Below are positions 43,720 through 53,339 of a stretch of 64,000 nucleotides of DNA, one piece after another (positions within the stretch are counted from its first letter, which is position 1; every line of letters starts with the position of its first letter). The notes under the pieces are model-generated. The model was given only the letters and a program-made list of their open reading frames with translations. It did no database searches and was not told the origin of the DNA. Made by a program: the position numbers and the translations under genes. This DNA comes from Artemia franciscana (lineage: Eukaryota; Arthropoda; Branchiopoda; Anostraca; Artemiidae): the NCBI RefSeq assembly GCF_032884065.1, contig NC_088868.1:31867195-31931194 (forward strand). The letters are read 5' to 3'.

Positions 43720-45530
43720 ATTTAAAATTTCAAGTATGTGAAGGATGAACGTTCTTCTATATCTTTCAGTGGAAACTCTTATTGGGTCAAGAAGGGGGAT
43801 TTTTGTTGAAATAGAACTTGGGGCAGTGGCAGATCCAGGAGGGCGCCCTCCCCCTGACGTAGTATTGGATTTGTGGTTGGGACCGCTTGCTCTGGTTCGG
43901 CTTGGGATGAAAGTTATTTTTATTGTAATTGGTTTTTATTAGTCGAGTTTTTAATAGGTTTTTAATTAATAAAGCTGTTTCTTGTTGCAAACAAGTTTGA
44001 AACAAGGTTTCAATTGCTCTTTGCAGTCTCTGTTAGGTTTTATTAATGACACATATCGCCGAAAAGTATTTAGTTAAATTTAGATTTACCAAGGAAATCT
44101 GTCCGTATTACCACAAATGCCAACTGGAAGGCAAAAATCTTCATTCTGCAATAACAAGGAGGGGAGATTTAAAATTCTGACTTGAACCACTGCTAATAGC
44201 AACATTAAGGAAGCATTCTATTTCTATTTCTTTGTTCTATTTTTCCTGTTACACCATCAAACGAACTATTATTTAATGTTCAATTAACAATTAGTTGCAA
44301 AGAATGCATGATACCAAAATATGGTTCAAGACTAATTTTCTTTTTGACAATACAAAGTTTAACTAACTCGCTATAGTCGCCAGAAGCGCAAATGCTACAA
44401 ATTATGCAGAAAAGATTAACTATATTATTTTTTGTAGAGAGTGAAGAGGCTTTCAATTGTTTTTATGGCGAGGTGGTTCTAATAGACTTACTTTTTTTGT
44501 ATCAATATTTCTACTTGACTTTAATTTAAATAGAACTCATCAGAATTTATAAAAATTGAAGTCCTTGTCCACTACCTACCTAAGACTTAGAAATTGTTGC
44601 GGTTCCCTTTAAATTGCTGGTATTTCTTTGTCCACAAGTTTATCGGATCAGTCTTTTATGCGCACCTCCCAAAAAATCCTGGATCCGCCCTTGACGTGGG
44701 TAAATGTTCACTAGGAAAAAGAGAATTAGTACAAGGGTTATGCACGGTATTGTTGGCAAAACGCAAGGAAATTTGTGCTCTCATTTCCTTAAGGGTGACT
44801 AGATTTGCTCTCTGAAGAAGGGAAATGTAAGGCCTTTTACCGTGTTTGAAAATAATTCTTAGACACGTTTTTTGAACTGTCTCTATTCTGTCCCACAATT
44901 CATTGGAGATGCCAGGATGTCAAACAGGACAAGCGTATTCGAGGGTAGAACGTGAGGACGATTCGAGGTGAGGAGACATCCTCAAACAATACGATTTAGA
45001 ACATTTAAATTTATTAAGGAGTTTGAGGAGGGAAAATGCAGTATTTGTACGTTTTAAGAAATCATTAACGCAGCAGTCCCATTTTAAGTCACTTGAGATG
45101 GTAACACCCAGTAATTTTATAGTTTTAGCAGACATTTCAGGGGGATTGGACAGGAGGAAGAAGGGGGAGTTTTAAGGAAACTAATTGTTAAAACTGTTGA
45201 CTTTAAAGGGTTTATTCTCATATCACTAGCAATAACTTCAACTGATATTGATTCCAGTCTATCGGGCTACTTTTTATATTTTTGAAGCATGTTTCTAAAA
45301 CAGGTCATCACCGAATTTCCGCCTCTCCGGGAAATCGACACCAAGGCTGTTTATCATGGTAAGAAATAAAATTGGGCTGAAGAAGGTTCCCTGGGGCACA
45401 CCATTAAACATTGGGAGGGGATCAGAATATACATTCAGGTATTTGACGACTTGCGTTCTATTAGAAAGGAAGGACGAAATTATTGTTATTAAATAGGGAG
45501 CAACTAGAAAGTCATTGGTCATGTGTAGTT
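43720..45530 (-). mobile_element. LINE 4 remnant (minus strand), split by a hAT-like element
   Basis: Reading down from 45530: reverse-transcriptase segments FLSNRTQVVKYLNVYSDP, then MFNGVPQGTFFSPILFL and a catalytic box changed to KFGDDLF (normally [YF]xDD); then TIKLLGVTISSDLKWD, LKLLNKFKCSKSYCLR, STLEYACPV*HPGISNELWD (TGA replacing a Trp codon), RIETVQKTCLRIIFKHGKRP and FPSEHLPTS. The C-terminal end IRVSTERYRRTFILHILE resumes at about 43790-43730, beyond an 870-bp insertion (43824-44693). The element is a CR1/jockey-like LINE with stops and frameshifts. Confidence 0.85.
43824..44693 (+). mobile_element. hAT-like element inserted in LINE 4
   Basis: Left end CAGTGGCAGATCCAGGAGGG; right end, reverse complemented, CAAGGGCGGATCCAGGATTT. 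The 8-bp flanks ACTTGGGG (43816-43823) and ACGTGGGT (44694-44701) agree at 6 of 8 positions. The 870-bp interior is AT-rich without a transposase. LINE 4 coding sequence lies on both sides. Confidence 0.85.
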
Positions 45531-46138
45531 ACAGTCTTATCCGAATACAAATTCAGATATACAAATACACAAACAGCATTCAAGCTTTAGAATTTTTTTA
45601 TGGACTTTAATATAAAATTAAATTTTAAATAAATTATTAAATTTATTTGTGTAAATAGATCTGCACGAAGTAAAAACGCAAGAACATGTACTTTTTATTT
45701 GTAATTTCCACAAGTTTATACCGCACCCTGGCAAATAATGATGACCGGACCACAGGCACGAACGCAGGGGCCCACCCCAACTTTATAAAATGCTTAATTT
45801 TTCCTGCGAAACGTTTAATTTTTCCTTGTTTTCCTGGTATTTCTTTCGTAAGAGTTGACCCCCCCCCCTCCCAAGAAAAAACATTCTCGAATAATAGTTT
45901 CTTTAATTTTCTCCTCGAATAATAGCTCGTTTGCAGAAAAATTTTCCTATTTACTTGCCAAATTACGAAGAATAACAATGCAAGAATCGTAATTTTCAGT
46001 GAGAAACCCCTTGAGTTCGACCTTCTCATATTTGTTTGGTGGAAGCGGCAATGAAAACTGATAACGTTGTGTTTGATTTGCCGCATCTGAAAAAGAATTG
46101 TCTAGGGAGTAAAATGTCTGGACATGCGCTACGCCTTA
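45531..46138. other. Noncoding, no gene supported
   Basis: A 147-codon minus-strand frame (45643-46086) overlaps a 78-codon plus frame; both contain low-complexity or C-run segments and neither resembles a family. A C run (GACCCCCCCCCTCCC) at about 45860 suggests a MITE-like repeat. Confidence 0.35.
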
Positions 46139-47100
46139 ATTGGGGAAAAAATATTTCAACTTTTTTAGAATCCCTACATTCCGAGCAAGTTTAGATGATA
46201 TACATTATATATACTTTGGTAAACCAAGAGACTCAACCACTATTACCCCAAGATATTTCAGAGACGGTAAACGCTCAACACGGTAATTCAACATTTAATT
46301 CCTTTAACCAAGGATAATAATTCGGTGATCTAGAACAAATTACCCAATGGGATTTCTTATAATTAAGCTTTAAATGATTAACCTTCATCCGCTTTTATAT
46401 CCTTGACATACTATCTCTTGTCATATTTAGTAATTCACTTTTTGTTCTTGCTGCCATCGTAAGACATTTATTATCTGCAAACAGAATTAAAGCTTGATCA
46501 TGGTCCCGCTATCTTCGAGTCCTTTCAACTTCAATATACAGCCCATCAAGTTCTAAGTACAGGTCATTTACATAATACAAACAATAGCGGTCCCAAGGGG
46601 GACCCCTGTGGAACTCCACCATCTTACTTAATGATTTATTGTTGGATCTCCAATTTCACAAAAAAAAGGACAGGATCTTCAAGATAAGAAGCAAAAGTCG
46701 TAGCACATTCCCACGAATGCCTCCGTTTCCTAATTTCTTCAATAAGATCAAATGGTCACAAGTATCAAAAGCCTTTAATATATCTAGAAATATTGAACCA
46801 AGTTTAAATTTATTATCAACGCCATCATTTACTATTGTAATCAGGAACCGGATAGCATTCTCTGTAGAATACCTCTGCGAAAACACAACTGACTTAAAAG
46901 AAAAATCAGTTCTTACTAAAAAATTATCCGCTCTCACAAATAATAATTTCTCCATCACTCTTGAAAAAATTGGCAGCAGTGAAACCGGTCGATAGTCATT
47001 AAAATCTTTTGGATATCCCTCTTTAAATAAAGGTACAATTATTGGTCTTTTAAAAGCAGTCAGGAATAAATCTTCTTTAAACAACCATTAGCCAGATATC
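46139..47100 (-). mobile_element. LINE 5 reverse-transcriptase remnant
   Basis: Minus frame from 47084: KRPIIVPLFKEGYPKDFNDY, RPVSLLPIFSRVMEKLL, FSQRYSTENAIRFLITIV, FLDILKAFDTCDHLILLKKL (normally 'FLDLSKAFDTVDH'). Further down in other frames: a degraded GPPWDRYCLYYVNDL and LILFADNKCLTMAA (catalytic box with FADN in place of FADD). Several stops and shifts. A dead CR1/jockey-like LINE. Confidence 0.82.
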
Positions 47101-48271
47101 AAAATTTTGCAAAAAAAAATGGCCAAATCAATTTCACTATCCTCAAAGATATATAATCATATCCATTGAATTACTTGTGACAATAGTTTAAATAAAATAT
47201 TATCATGAATTATGCCAGCGTGCATCATATTGCTGATTATATATCATCTGGCTGATCATTAATTACCTCTAACGCCGATCTTGACAGATTCAAATAAAAT
47301 TAAAGTGAAAAACTTAACAAGAAAACCGTATCCGAGCTGAGGAGAGGTCCACGCTCGACTAATCTAAAGCGAATGAAATCCCCTTCATTGGTATAGTTTA
47401 CTTGAATTATTCAGTCAACATGTTGATTCGGGCTGCGGATTGTCAGGGCTGCGCTATTAGAGAGTTTTCTGACATGTAAATAACATAAAATGTTACTAAA
47501 ACAGTAAATTTAAAACAGAGTATCGTGCCAAAATCCAAGTTTCATAACTTGAAAGTTCCACGCTACGCTTCATCACCATTATAAAAATAGCGTGAGCTAC
47601 AGAGGTTACAGTAAACTATTTTCTTCTCGAAATATTCCATTCTCGTAAAACGTTATCAACTGTTGTAACACTCGGTTTAGTAAGGCTTTTCAGCAGAAAT
47701 CCTGACTCCCTTTGAAAATGTTTGTTCCTCACGTGCAGTAGTCTATCAGAAGTTTTAAGGGCGATCAGACCAACCCCTCCCCAAAGAACATGAACTTCAT
47801 TTAAATGTACGCTTTTTAAGAATTCCGGTTTTTCTCAAACATTGGAACAAATTTTCCATAGTTTGACTTCGAACAGTAACCAAAACTAGAAGGGGCGGGG
47901 AGACTATTGGTTTTACTGATCTGATGAATGTGCTAACGTATCACATTTTCGTCAGAGTTGCCATGTTAAACTGTGAAACCAAATAAGTAAAACCAACTTA
48001 GTTGAGTTTGGCAACGCTTTTTGTCCGTCCAAATTCAAACAAAAAAAATGTGTTGATTCCCAAACACAAATTTTTCTTTCCCAAACACGAATATGTATGA
48101 TTGTTTAGTTTCCACTTGACCAATCCCAACCATCAGGTTTTATTTGCACAGTCCCTGGTACTCTAAGATAAGCATATTAAAGAATAGTGCAAAGTCAGAT
48201 AAAAAAAAAATATGGAAGTTTTATTCAAAAACCAATAGCGATATAGATAATAGTGTTAAAAATAAACTATT
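47101..48271. other. Noncoding, downstream of PNKP
   Basis: AT-rich, no recognisable feature. The polyadenylation site of PNKP should lie here; I cannot choose a site. Confidence 0.35.
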
Positions 48272-48395
48272 TCATTTTTCTAAAAAAAAGTATTTATATT
48301 TCTGCTCTAGCGACGGATCCGAAAAATCTGGAACAAAATTCACCTTTACCACTTCAGAAAAGCCTTCCGATGTCTTTGGTTCAGTGTACCTTGAC
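48272..48395 (-). CDS. PNKP: PNKP, last exon (C-terminus of kinase domain)
   Basis: Acceptor GGAACTCTTTGTTTTAG (AG at 48397-48396). The first G completes a Trp codon begun in the exon at 49883-49944, then 40 codons and a stop at 48272-48274. Peptide: SRYTEPKTSEGFSEVVKVNF followed by VPDFSDPSLEQKYKYFFLEK. It corresponds to the family's C-terminal 'Y/F-x-P-x-x-x-E-G-F-S-x-I/V' strand and the last strand of the kinase fold (vertebrate: 'APTLAEGFSAILEIPF'). The distance from the preceding conserved Met to this Pro equals that in human PNKP (11 residues), which supports the chosen splice sites. A 1.49-kb intron separates it from the previous exon. An overlapping plus-strand frame of 105 codons is a shadow. 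Confidence 0.9.
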
Positions 48396-49882
48396 CTAAA
48401 ACAAAGAGTTCCATATTCTAAATCCAAAAACATACTTTGTGAAAAATACATCAAATGCTAAATTTTAATTCCCGGACAATAAGAAGAAAAAAGTACACCT
48501 CCCAGGGACTTACAAAACGAAACTACCCTATTTTCGGAAATAAAACTTATTAGGGACTAGGCAATGTTAGAATACTGTAAGATGTTGAAGAATCTTTCTG
48601 AAAACCAGAGATGGAAGTTTGCCATTTCTAGATTTCTAGGAAATTGTAGTGGAAAACCCGATTTTTTTTTTAATTCGGTATTTCTTCTAGATCTCTAAGA
48701 TACAATATGGGAAACCGTGTATGTTTTTAAGTTGGTATAATTTTGTATCCCTTCTACATCTTCAGGAAATAATAGTGGATGCCCACTTTATTTATTTCAT
48801 AACGCAAACATATTTTATTAAATAAACCCGAATGAGGTTTAGAACCTTGATGATGGCTTCGAGGCTTTTGTCAAAGTGTAAAAAATTTTATATAATAGCT
48901 CGAAATAAACTTGAAAATAAACCACATAATTATGTAAAATAAACTTAAATATATATTTTTTAAAAACGCGACTTGTGGGTATCAATCCTAAAACAGCGAT
49001 ACAGAAATTGTTGGAGAGGAATTGTGAAGTGCTTTCCAGGAAGACGAAACATCTTCTTAAGGTTCGGGAGCATATGTAGAGCTTAAAGCACAGTGAACAG
49101 CCCCCCTTGCAAAGGTAAAGATAGGTTTTTCAGCCATCAGGGGAAATGTCCGACTCCCCACCCTGAACAATGTAAATGAGCATCTTTCAAAAAATATATC
49201 TAAATGATCCCACACGTACCCAACAGGTCCCACACCCGAGAACAAGAGTAGCCCATAGCCTCCCTTCTTAGCTACGCTACTGCCATCTTAATAAATTTCA
49301 TTGTTTTTCAAGAAGTCCCTAAAAAGGGGGCGAAAAACAAATTTCGAAAAACGATGATAAATTTGCCCCTTATTTGGTTGGTTAAAGATGTTTAAAACAG
49401 AAGTGCAGTTAAGGATGTCAGCTCCGGGGTAATCTGCCTCTCCCTTGTTTCATCCAAGGCCGTTCCTAGGATCGATGGGCATCCTAGGCAAACTAATTAC
49501 ACCGCCCTCCCCCCGACTCAAACATCAATGAAAAATCCCTCACCAGACCAAGGGGCTTGGGTCAACTTGCCCCGACCCCACTTTGAACGGCCCTAGTTAA
49601 ACCACAGCTAAGAATGAAACCTTTGGTAAAGGTTATATATTTAGGACTTACAATGCTCCTAGTTCGGATGACGTTTTTTCTACTCGACAGATTCAAATGA
49701 ATTTAAATAAAACCTACACGGAACTAAATTTGCCATATACCAAGGGAGATGTACCTCCCCCCCCCGGAGGGCATCTAAAGGTAATAAAACTGCTCTAAAT
49801 TAAATTTTACCCTTGGTAAGGGGAAGAAGGGCAGACAAGTCAAACTTAAGTTGGGCAAGGTAAGAAAGAGAAAAAACCATAC
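48396..49882. other. PNKP intron (1.49 kb)
   Basis: Mostly AT-rich unique sequence. It contains a small MITE-like element at 49455-49596. The 62-codon minus frame at 49057-49245 is not recognisable and is not needed for the frame. Confidence 0.5.
49455..49596 (+). mobile_element. Short MITE-like element in PNKP intron
   Basis: Left CAAGGCCGTTCCTAGGATCG; right, reverse complemented, CTAGGGCCGTTCAAAGTGGG: imperfect inverted ends of about 12 bp around 142 bp of C-rich sequence. No target duplication is visible. Confidence 0.6.
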
Positions 49883-49944
49883 CAGTAGACTCTTACGGCC
49901 ATTTCCTCAATTGGTGGTTGATCTGACCCCAAGAATTCCCTAAA
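49883..49944 (-). CDS. PNKP: PNKP, internal exon of kinase domain
   Basis: Acceptor TTCTTATTACAG (AG at 49946-49945); donor TACTG|GTATGG (GT at 49882-49881). The 62-nt exon reads FREFLGSDQPPIEEMAVRVY and ends with two bases of a Trp codon. It continues directly from the exon at 57725-58009 (..HNIK + FREF..), just as human PNKP has ..HNNR + FREM.., and aligns at the conserved 'FRE', P and M. A nearer donor (GCC|GTAAGA) looks stronger, but would break the phase with the last exon, so it is not chosen; it might serve as an alternative site. The upstream intron is 7.8 kb and full of repeats. Confidence 0.87.
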
Positions 49945-50573
49945 CTGTAATAAGAAATATGTTTAATTAGAATTAATAAAACATACTAGAATTAAAAATG
50001 CTCAAAATCTAAGTAGTGATAGATCGGATATAACTACGATCGAATAAAAAGGAATGAAAACATTCGAAAGAAAAATCCCTTGCCATAATTTTTGGAATTA
50101 CAAAGCGAAAAAAATGATGTACTCTAGATTATACTGCTTTTATATGAAAGCAATATTTATTGTTATAAAATTTATATACATATTTTATAAATAAATATTT
50201 TTGTATATTTTATGAATGTTACATATATTCTTAATCAGCAGCCAAGCAATTAATATTCAATATTGAATTATATAATTTTCGTCGTAATACATATACTCTT
50301 ACAAGGCCATATCCAGGGGGTATGTTACCAGGTTTGAATCCCCATCGTCGAAAATTTTTTGTTGGCTCGTAAAATAGTGAAAATGCATATAAAATTTTTT
50401 GACGCATTTTGGATTTTTTTTGTACGCCCCCTCCCCACCGCAAATAAGTGCCCACTGCCGAACAAAATCGTGAATACGTCTTCGTATTCTAGTTTTGAAT
50501 TTTCTTATTTCTCTTCATTTTCCAATTTTTTTTTAGAAGTCACTGATATATAACATTATAGATATAGACTATT

Positions 50574-51713
50574 AAAGAGTTCGTGCTAACGAGAAGTAGG
50601 TAAGGAGTGACCCGGCGCAATAGTAACCGAAACTCTAAAAAACAGAATTTTAATACCAAAAGATACATCAAAAGAACTGAATTTTTATGCTGATTTCAAA
50701 TACACAAGTTTAGCCTTATTTTAAAAAAAGGGCGAAACATACTCTAAAAGTTAAAGAATCTTAATGAAAATCACAGTATCAGATTCAGCGTATCAGACAG
50801 CCCTAAGGTAGAGGTTTCAAGCTAATATTTACAAAAATGTGGAATTTTGTATTTTTTTTTTTCAAAAGAAACATCACGGATGTGTTTATTTATTTATTTT
50901 TTTCCCAAGGGTGATCGTATCAACCAAGTGGTCCTAGAATATTGCAAGAGGCCTTATCCGAACGGAAACTGAAAGTTCAAGTGCCCTTTTTCAGTGACCA
51001 AAAAAAATTGGAGGGCAACAAGGCTCTTTTTTTCCTCGCTCTTTTTTTCCGAATGTCACCTGATCAAAATTTTGAGATAGATATTTTGTTCAGCATGGTC
51101 AAAAAAATCTAATAATTATGTCTTTGAGGATCACTTAATCCCCCACAGTACCCAGGGGAAGGGCTGCAAGTTATGAACTTTGCCCATTGTTTACATATAA
51201 TATCGGTTATTATGAAGTATACAGAACGTTTTCAGGGGGGATTTTTTCTGCTAGGGGGGAGGGGGTTACGTGAGAGGATCTTTCCATGGAGAAATATTCC
51301 ATGGGAGAAGTGACATTGCTATGAAGCGGGCGCCAGATTTCCCAGCATTATTTAAAAAAACAATCAAAAATCATTATTTTTTTAACCGAAACTAAGGAGC
51401 ATCATTAAAACTTTATCACGTATTTACGCAACTACGAAATATTACGAAATTAGTATGTATATTAGAGGGTTCGGCCCTAAGTCAAAACGCCGCTATTTAC
51501 GCTAATTTTTTTTAGTACTTTCAAAAGAGCTATTTATCCTAATTAACGGCCTTTGTGATTCAGAGGTCATTCATAAACAATTGGAACAAGATTCGAACTT
51601 TAGCGTAAAGAGCAAGGTATTGAGGAGGGGACGAAACCTCTCATAAACGCAAATAATTTCTGCTTGTTTTAAGTTTTAACGTTGCTCCTTAATTTCAGTT
51701 GAAACTTTTTTCT
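50574..51713 (-). repeat. Dispersed repeat family B, copy 4 (inverted)
   Basis: Opposite orientation to copy 1: AAGAGTTCGTGCTAACGAGA (hairpin end, partly decayed), GGAGTGACCCGGCGCAATAG, AATCACAGTATCAGATTCAG, CCAAGGGTGATCGTATCAAC, GAGGGCAACAAGGCTC, CCATGGAGAAATATTCCATG, and the paired arm region 51380-51713 (TAAGGAGCATCATTAAAACTT; GTTTTAACGTTGCTCCTTAA, each shown in part). Confidence 0.8.
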
Positions 51714-52125
51714 TATTTAATATAGACATATAAACTATATAAATTATATAGACTGCTAAAGCGTCGTTTTTTAGCATAAATGTGTTTTTTTTCTTACAAC
51801 GAGGAATTCCAAGGCAAAATGTTTGAAAAAAATTCTTTTATCAGGAATATGAAAATTCGACCCTAGTGGGCTGAAATATGATTTACATTGTAAGTAAACC
51901 AGTGGAATATTTATCAGAAAATTACAAATCTTCATGAAAAAGATATATCGAACGATTGTACATAAATCATGCCATTGAAACAACAAAATTGACAAATGAA
52001 AACACTTCCAAGAATGTACACTTTATTTACACAATGATATAGTTAAGGAAAAGACGTACATTATCTCATAGTTAATAAGGAATAATCAACGATTATGTTA
52101 AAATGAATTCTATATAGAACAAGCT

Positions 52126-52192
52126 GTTGGGGTGGCGCTTCGCGCCACCCCAACACCTAGTTGGTGGGGGCGCTTCGCGCCCCCCCCCAAGC
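52126..52192. repeat. Two GC-rich hairpins at the Helitron 3' end
   Basis: GTTGGGGTGGCGC TTC/GAA GCGCCACCCCAAC at about 52126-52153 and GGGGGCGC TTC GCGCCCCC at about 52166-52185. Both stems centre on GCGCTTCGCGC. Such a hairpin close to a CTRR end is the known Helitron terminator structure. Confidence 0.85.
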
Positions 52193-52440
52193 CCCCACGC
52201 GCGTAAGTCGTTACGCGCCATTGTAGTTGTGTCCCTGTGTCCCACCTGTGTATATGTATAGATATATATATATATGTTTTTAACTACGTAAAACTTGCGA
52301 ATATACAACATTCTTCGCTGTCCCATTGCGTGTCCCCGTCGGCATTTATATATCCCCCTGTGCCCCCTGACGTCCCCGTTGTAGTTGTGTCCCTGTGTCC
52401 CGGTCGTCATTTGTATTCCCTGTGTCCCGGTCGTCATTTG

Positions 52441-52545
52441 TGTCCCGGTGTTTTTTCTTTTTAGTTTTTTACCTTTTTTATTTTTTTCCTTTTTTAAGTT
52501 TTTTTCTTTTTAGGTTTTTTCTTTTTTTAGCTTTTTTCGCGCCAT
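52441..52545. repeat. T-rich low-complexity tract
   Basis: About 100 bp of TTTTTT(C/A)TTTTT(A) words within the Helitron, between the two copies of the repeated 3' segment. Confidence 0.8.
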
Positions 52546-53339
52546 ATTAGTTACGCGCCATTGTAGTTGTGTCCCTGTGTTCCACCTGTGAATATAGATA
52601 GATATATATATGTTTGTAAAACTTGCGAATATACAACATTCTTCGCTGTCCCATTGTCTGTGCATATAAATAGATTGTCAGGTTTGCCGACTCTTGAACA
52701 TGCAACATATAATTGTCCATGGGAAAAACAATCCGTATTCAGATCTATACCTCATTATTATAATGATTGCCCTTGAGCTTTGTTGATGGTGATTGCTAAT
52801 CGAACATTCCCTGTGTCCCGGTTGTCATTTATATATTCCCCCTGTGCCCCCGGCGTCCCCGTTGTAGTTGTGTCCCTGTGTCCCGGTCGTCATTTATATT
52901 CCCTGTGTCCCGGTCGTTATTTGTATCCCGGTGTCCCAGTCTGTAATTTCTCTTTGAGTGTCCCGGTCGTCATTTGTGTCCCGGTGTCCCGGTCTGTAAT
53001 TTCGTCAGTCGACAAACATGACGTCAGTCAACAAACAACTTCATGACGACATACAGCTCAATCCTTATAATGACGTCAGTCGACAAACATGACATCAGTC
53101 GACACACAAACATGACGTCAGTCGACAGACACACAAACAAACAACTTATTTTTATATATATAGATGAATCAGTATTTAACCCCGATTAAAGCAGATGATT
53201 TGAAAAAGCAATGCTTTGACAGAATTATTTGGATTAGGCGATTTTTGCTAATTTATGTTAGAATCTGCAATTAAGATGGAAAGAGACATTTAAATATCTA
53301 ATCTCAATAGAACTAAATTTAATATACAACTAAATTAAA

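Larger units (their letters stand above)
52126..53164 (-). mobile_element. Helitron, decayed, minus strand
   Basis: The minus strand starts A|TCTATATATATAAAAATAAG (5' TC at 53164-53163, preceded by A). It then has GTCGACTGACGTCATG repeats and GGGACAC-rich repeats, and between about 52805 and 52620 a remnant of the Rep/helicase ORF: LAITINKAQGQSL, three stops, GIDLNTDCFSHGQLYVACSR and VGKPDNLFICTDN, which are the last helicase motifs of Helitron proteins. The 3' side has the hairpin GGGGGCGCGAAGCGCCCCC followed by ACCAACTAG (CTAG at plus 52157-52160), then a second GC-rich hairpin (52126-52153). The true 3' end is either CTAG or just beyond the second hairpin. A segment of about 100 bp (52219-52328) is repeated at 52557-52655, so the 3' part was duplicated or a shorter copy was added. 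It is nonautonomous. Confidence 0.85.

Noticed and set aside
45643-46086. 147-codon minus-strand frame
   Set aside because: It crosses a G/C run and low-complexity segments, is overlapped by a frame on the other strand, and has no recognised domain.
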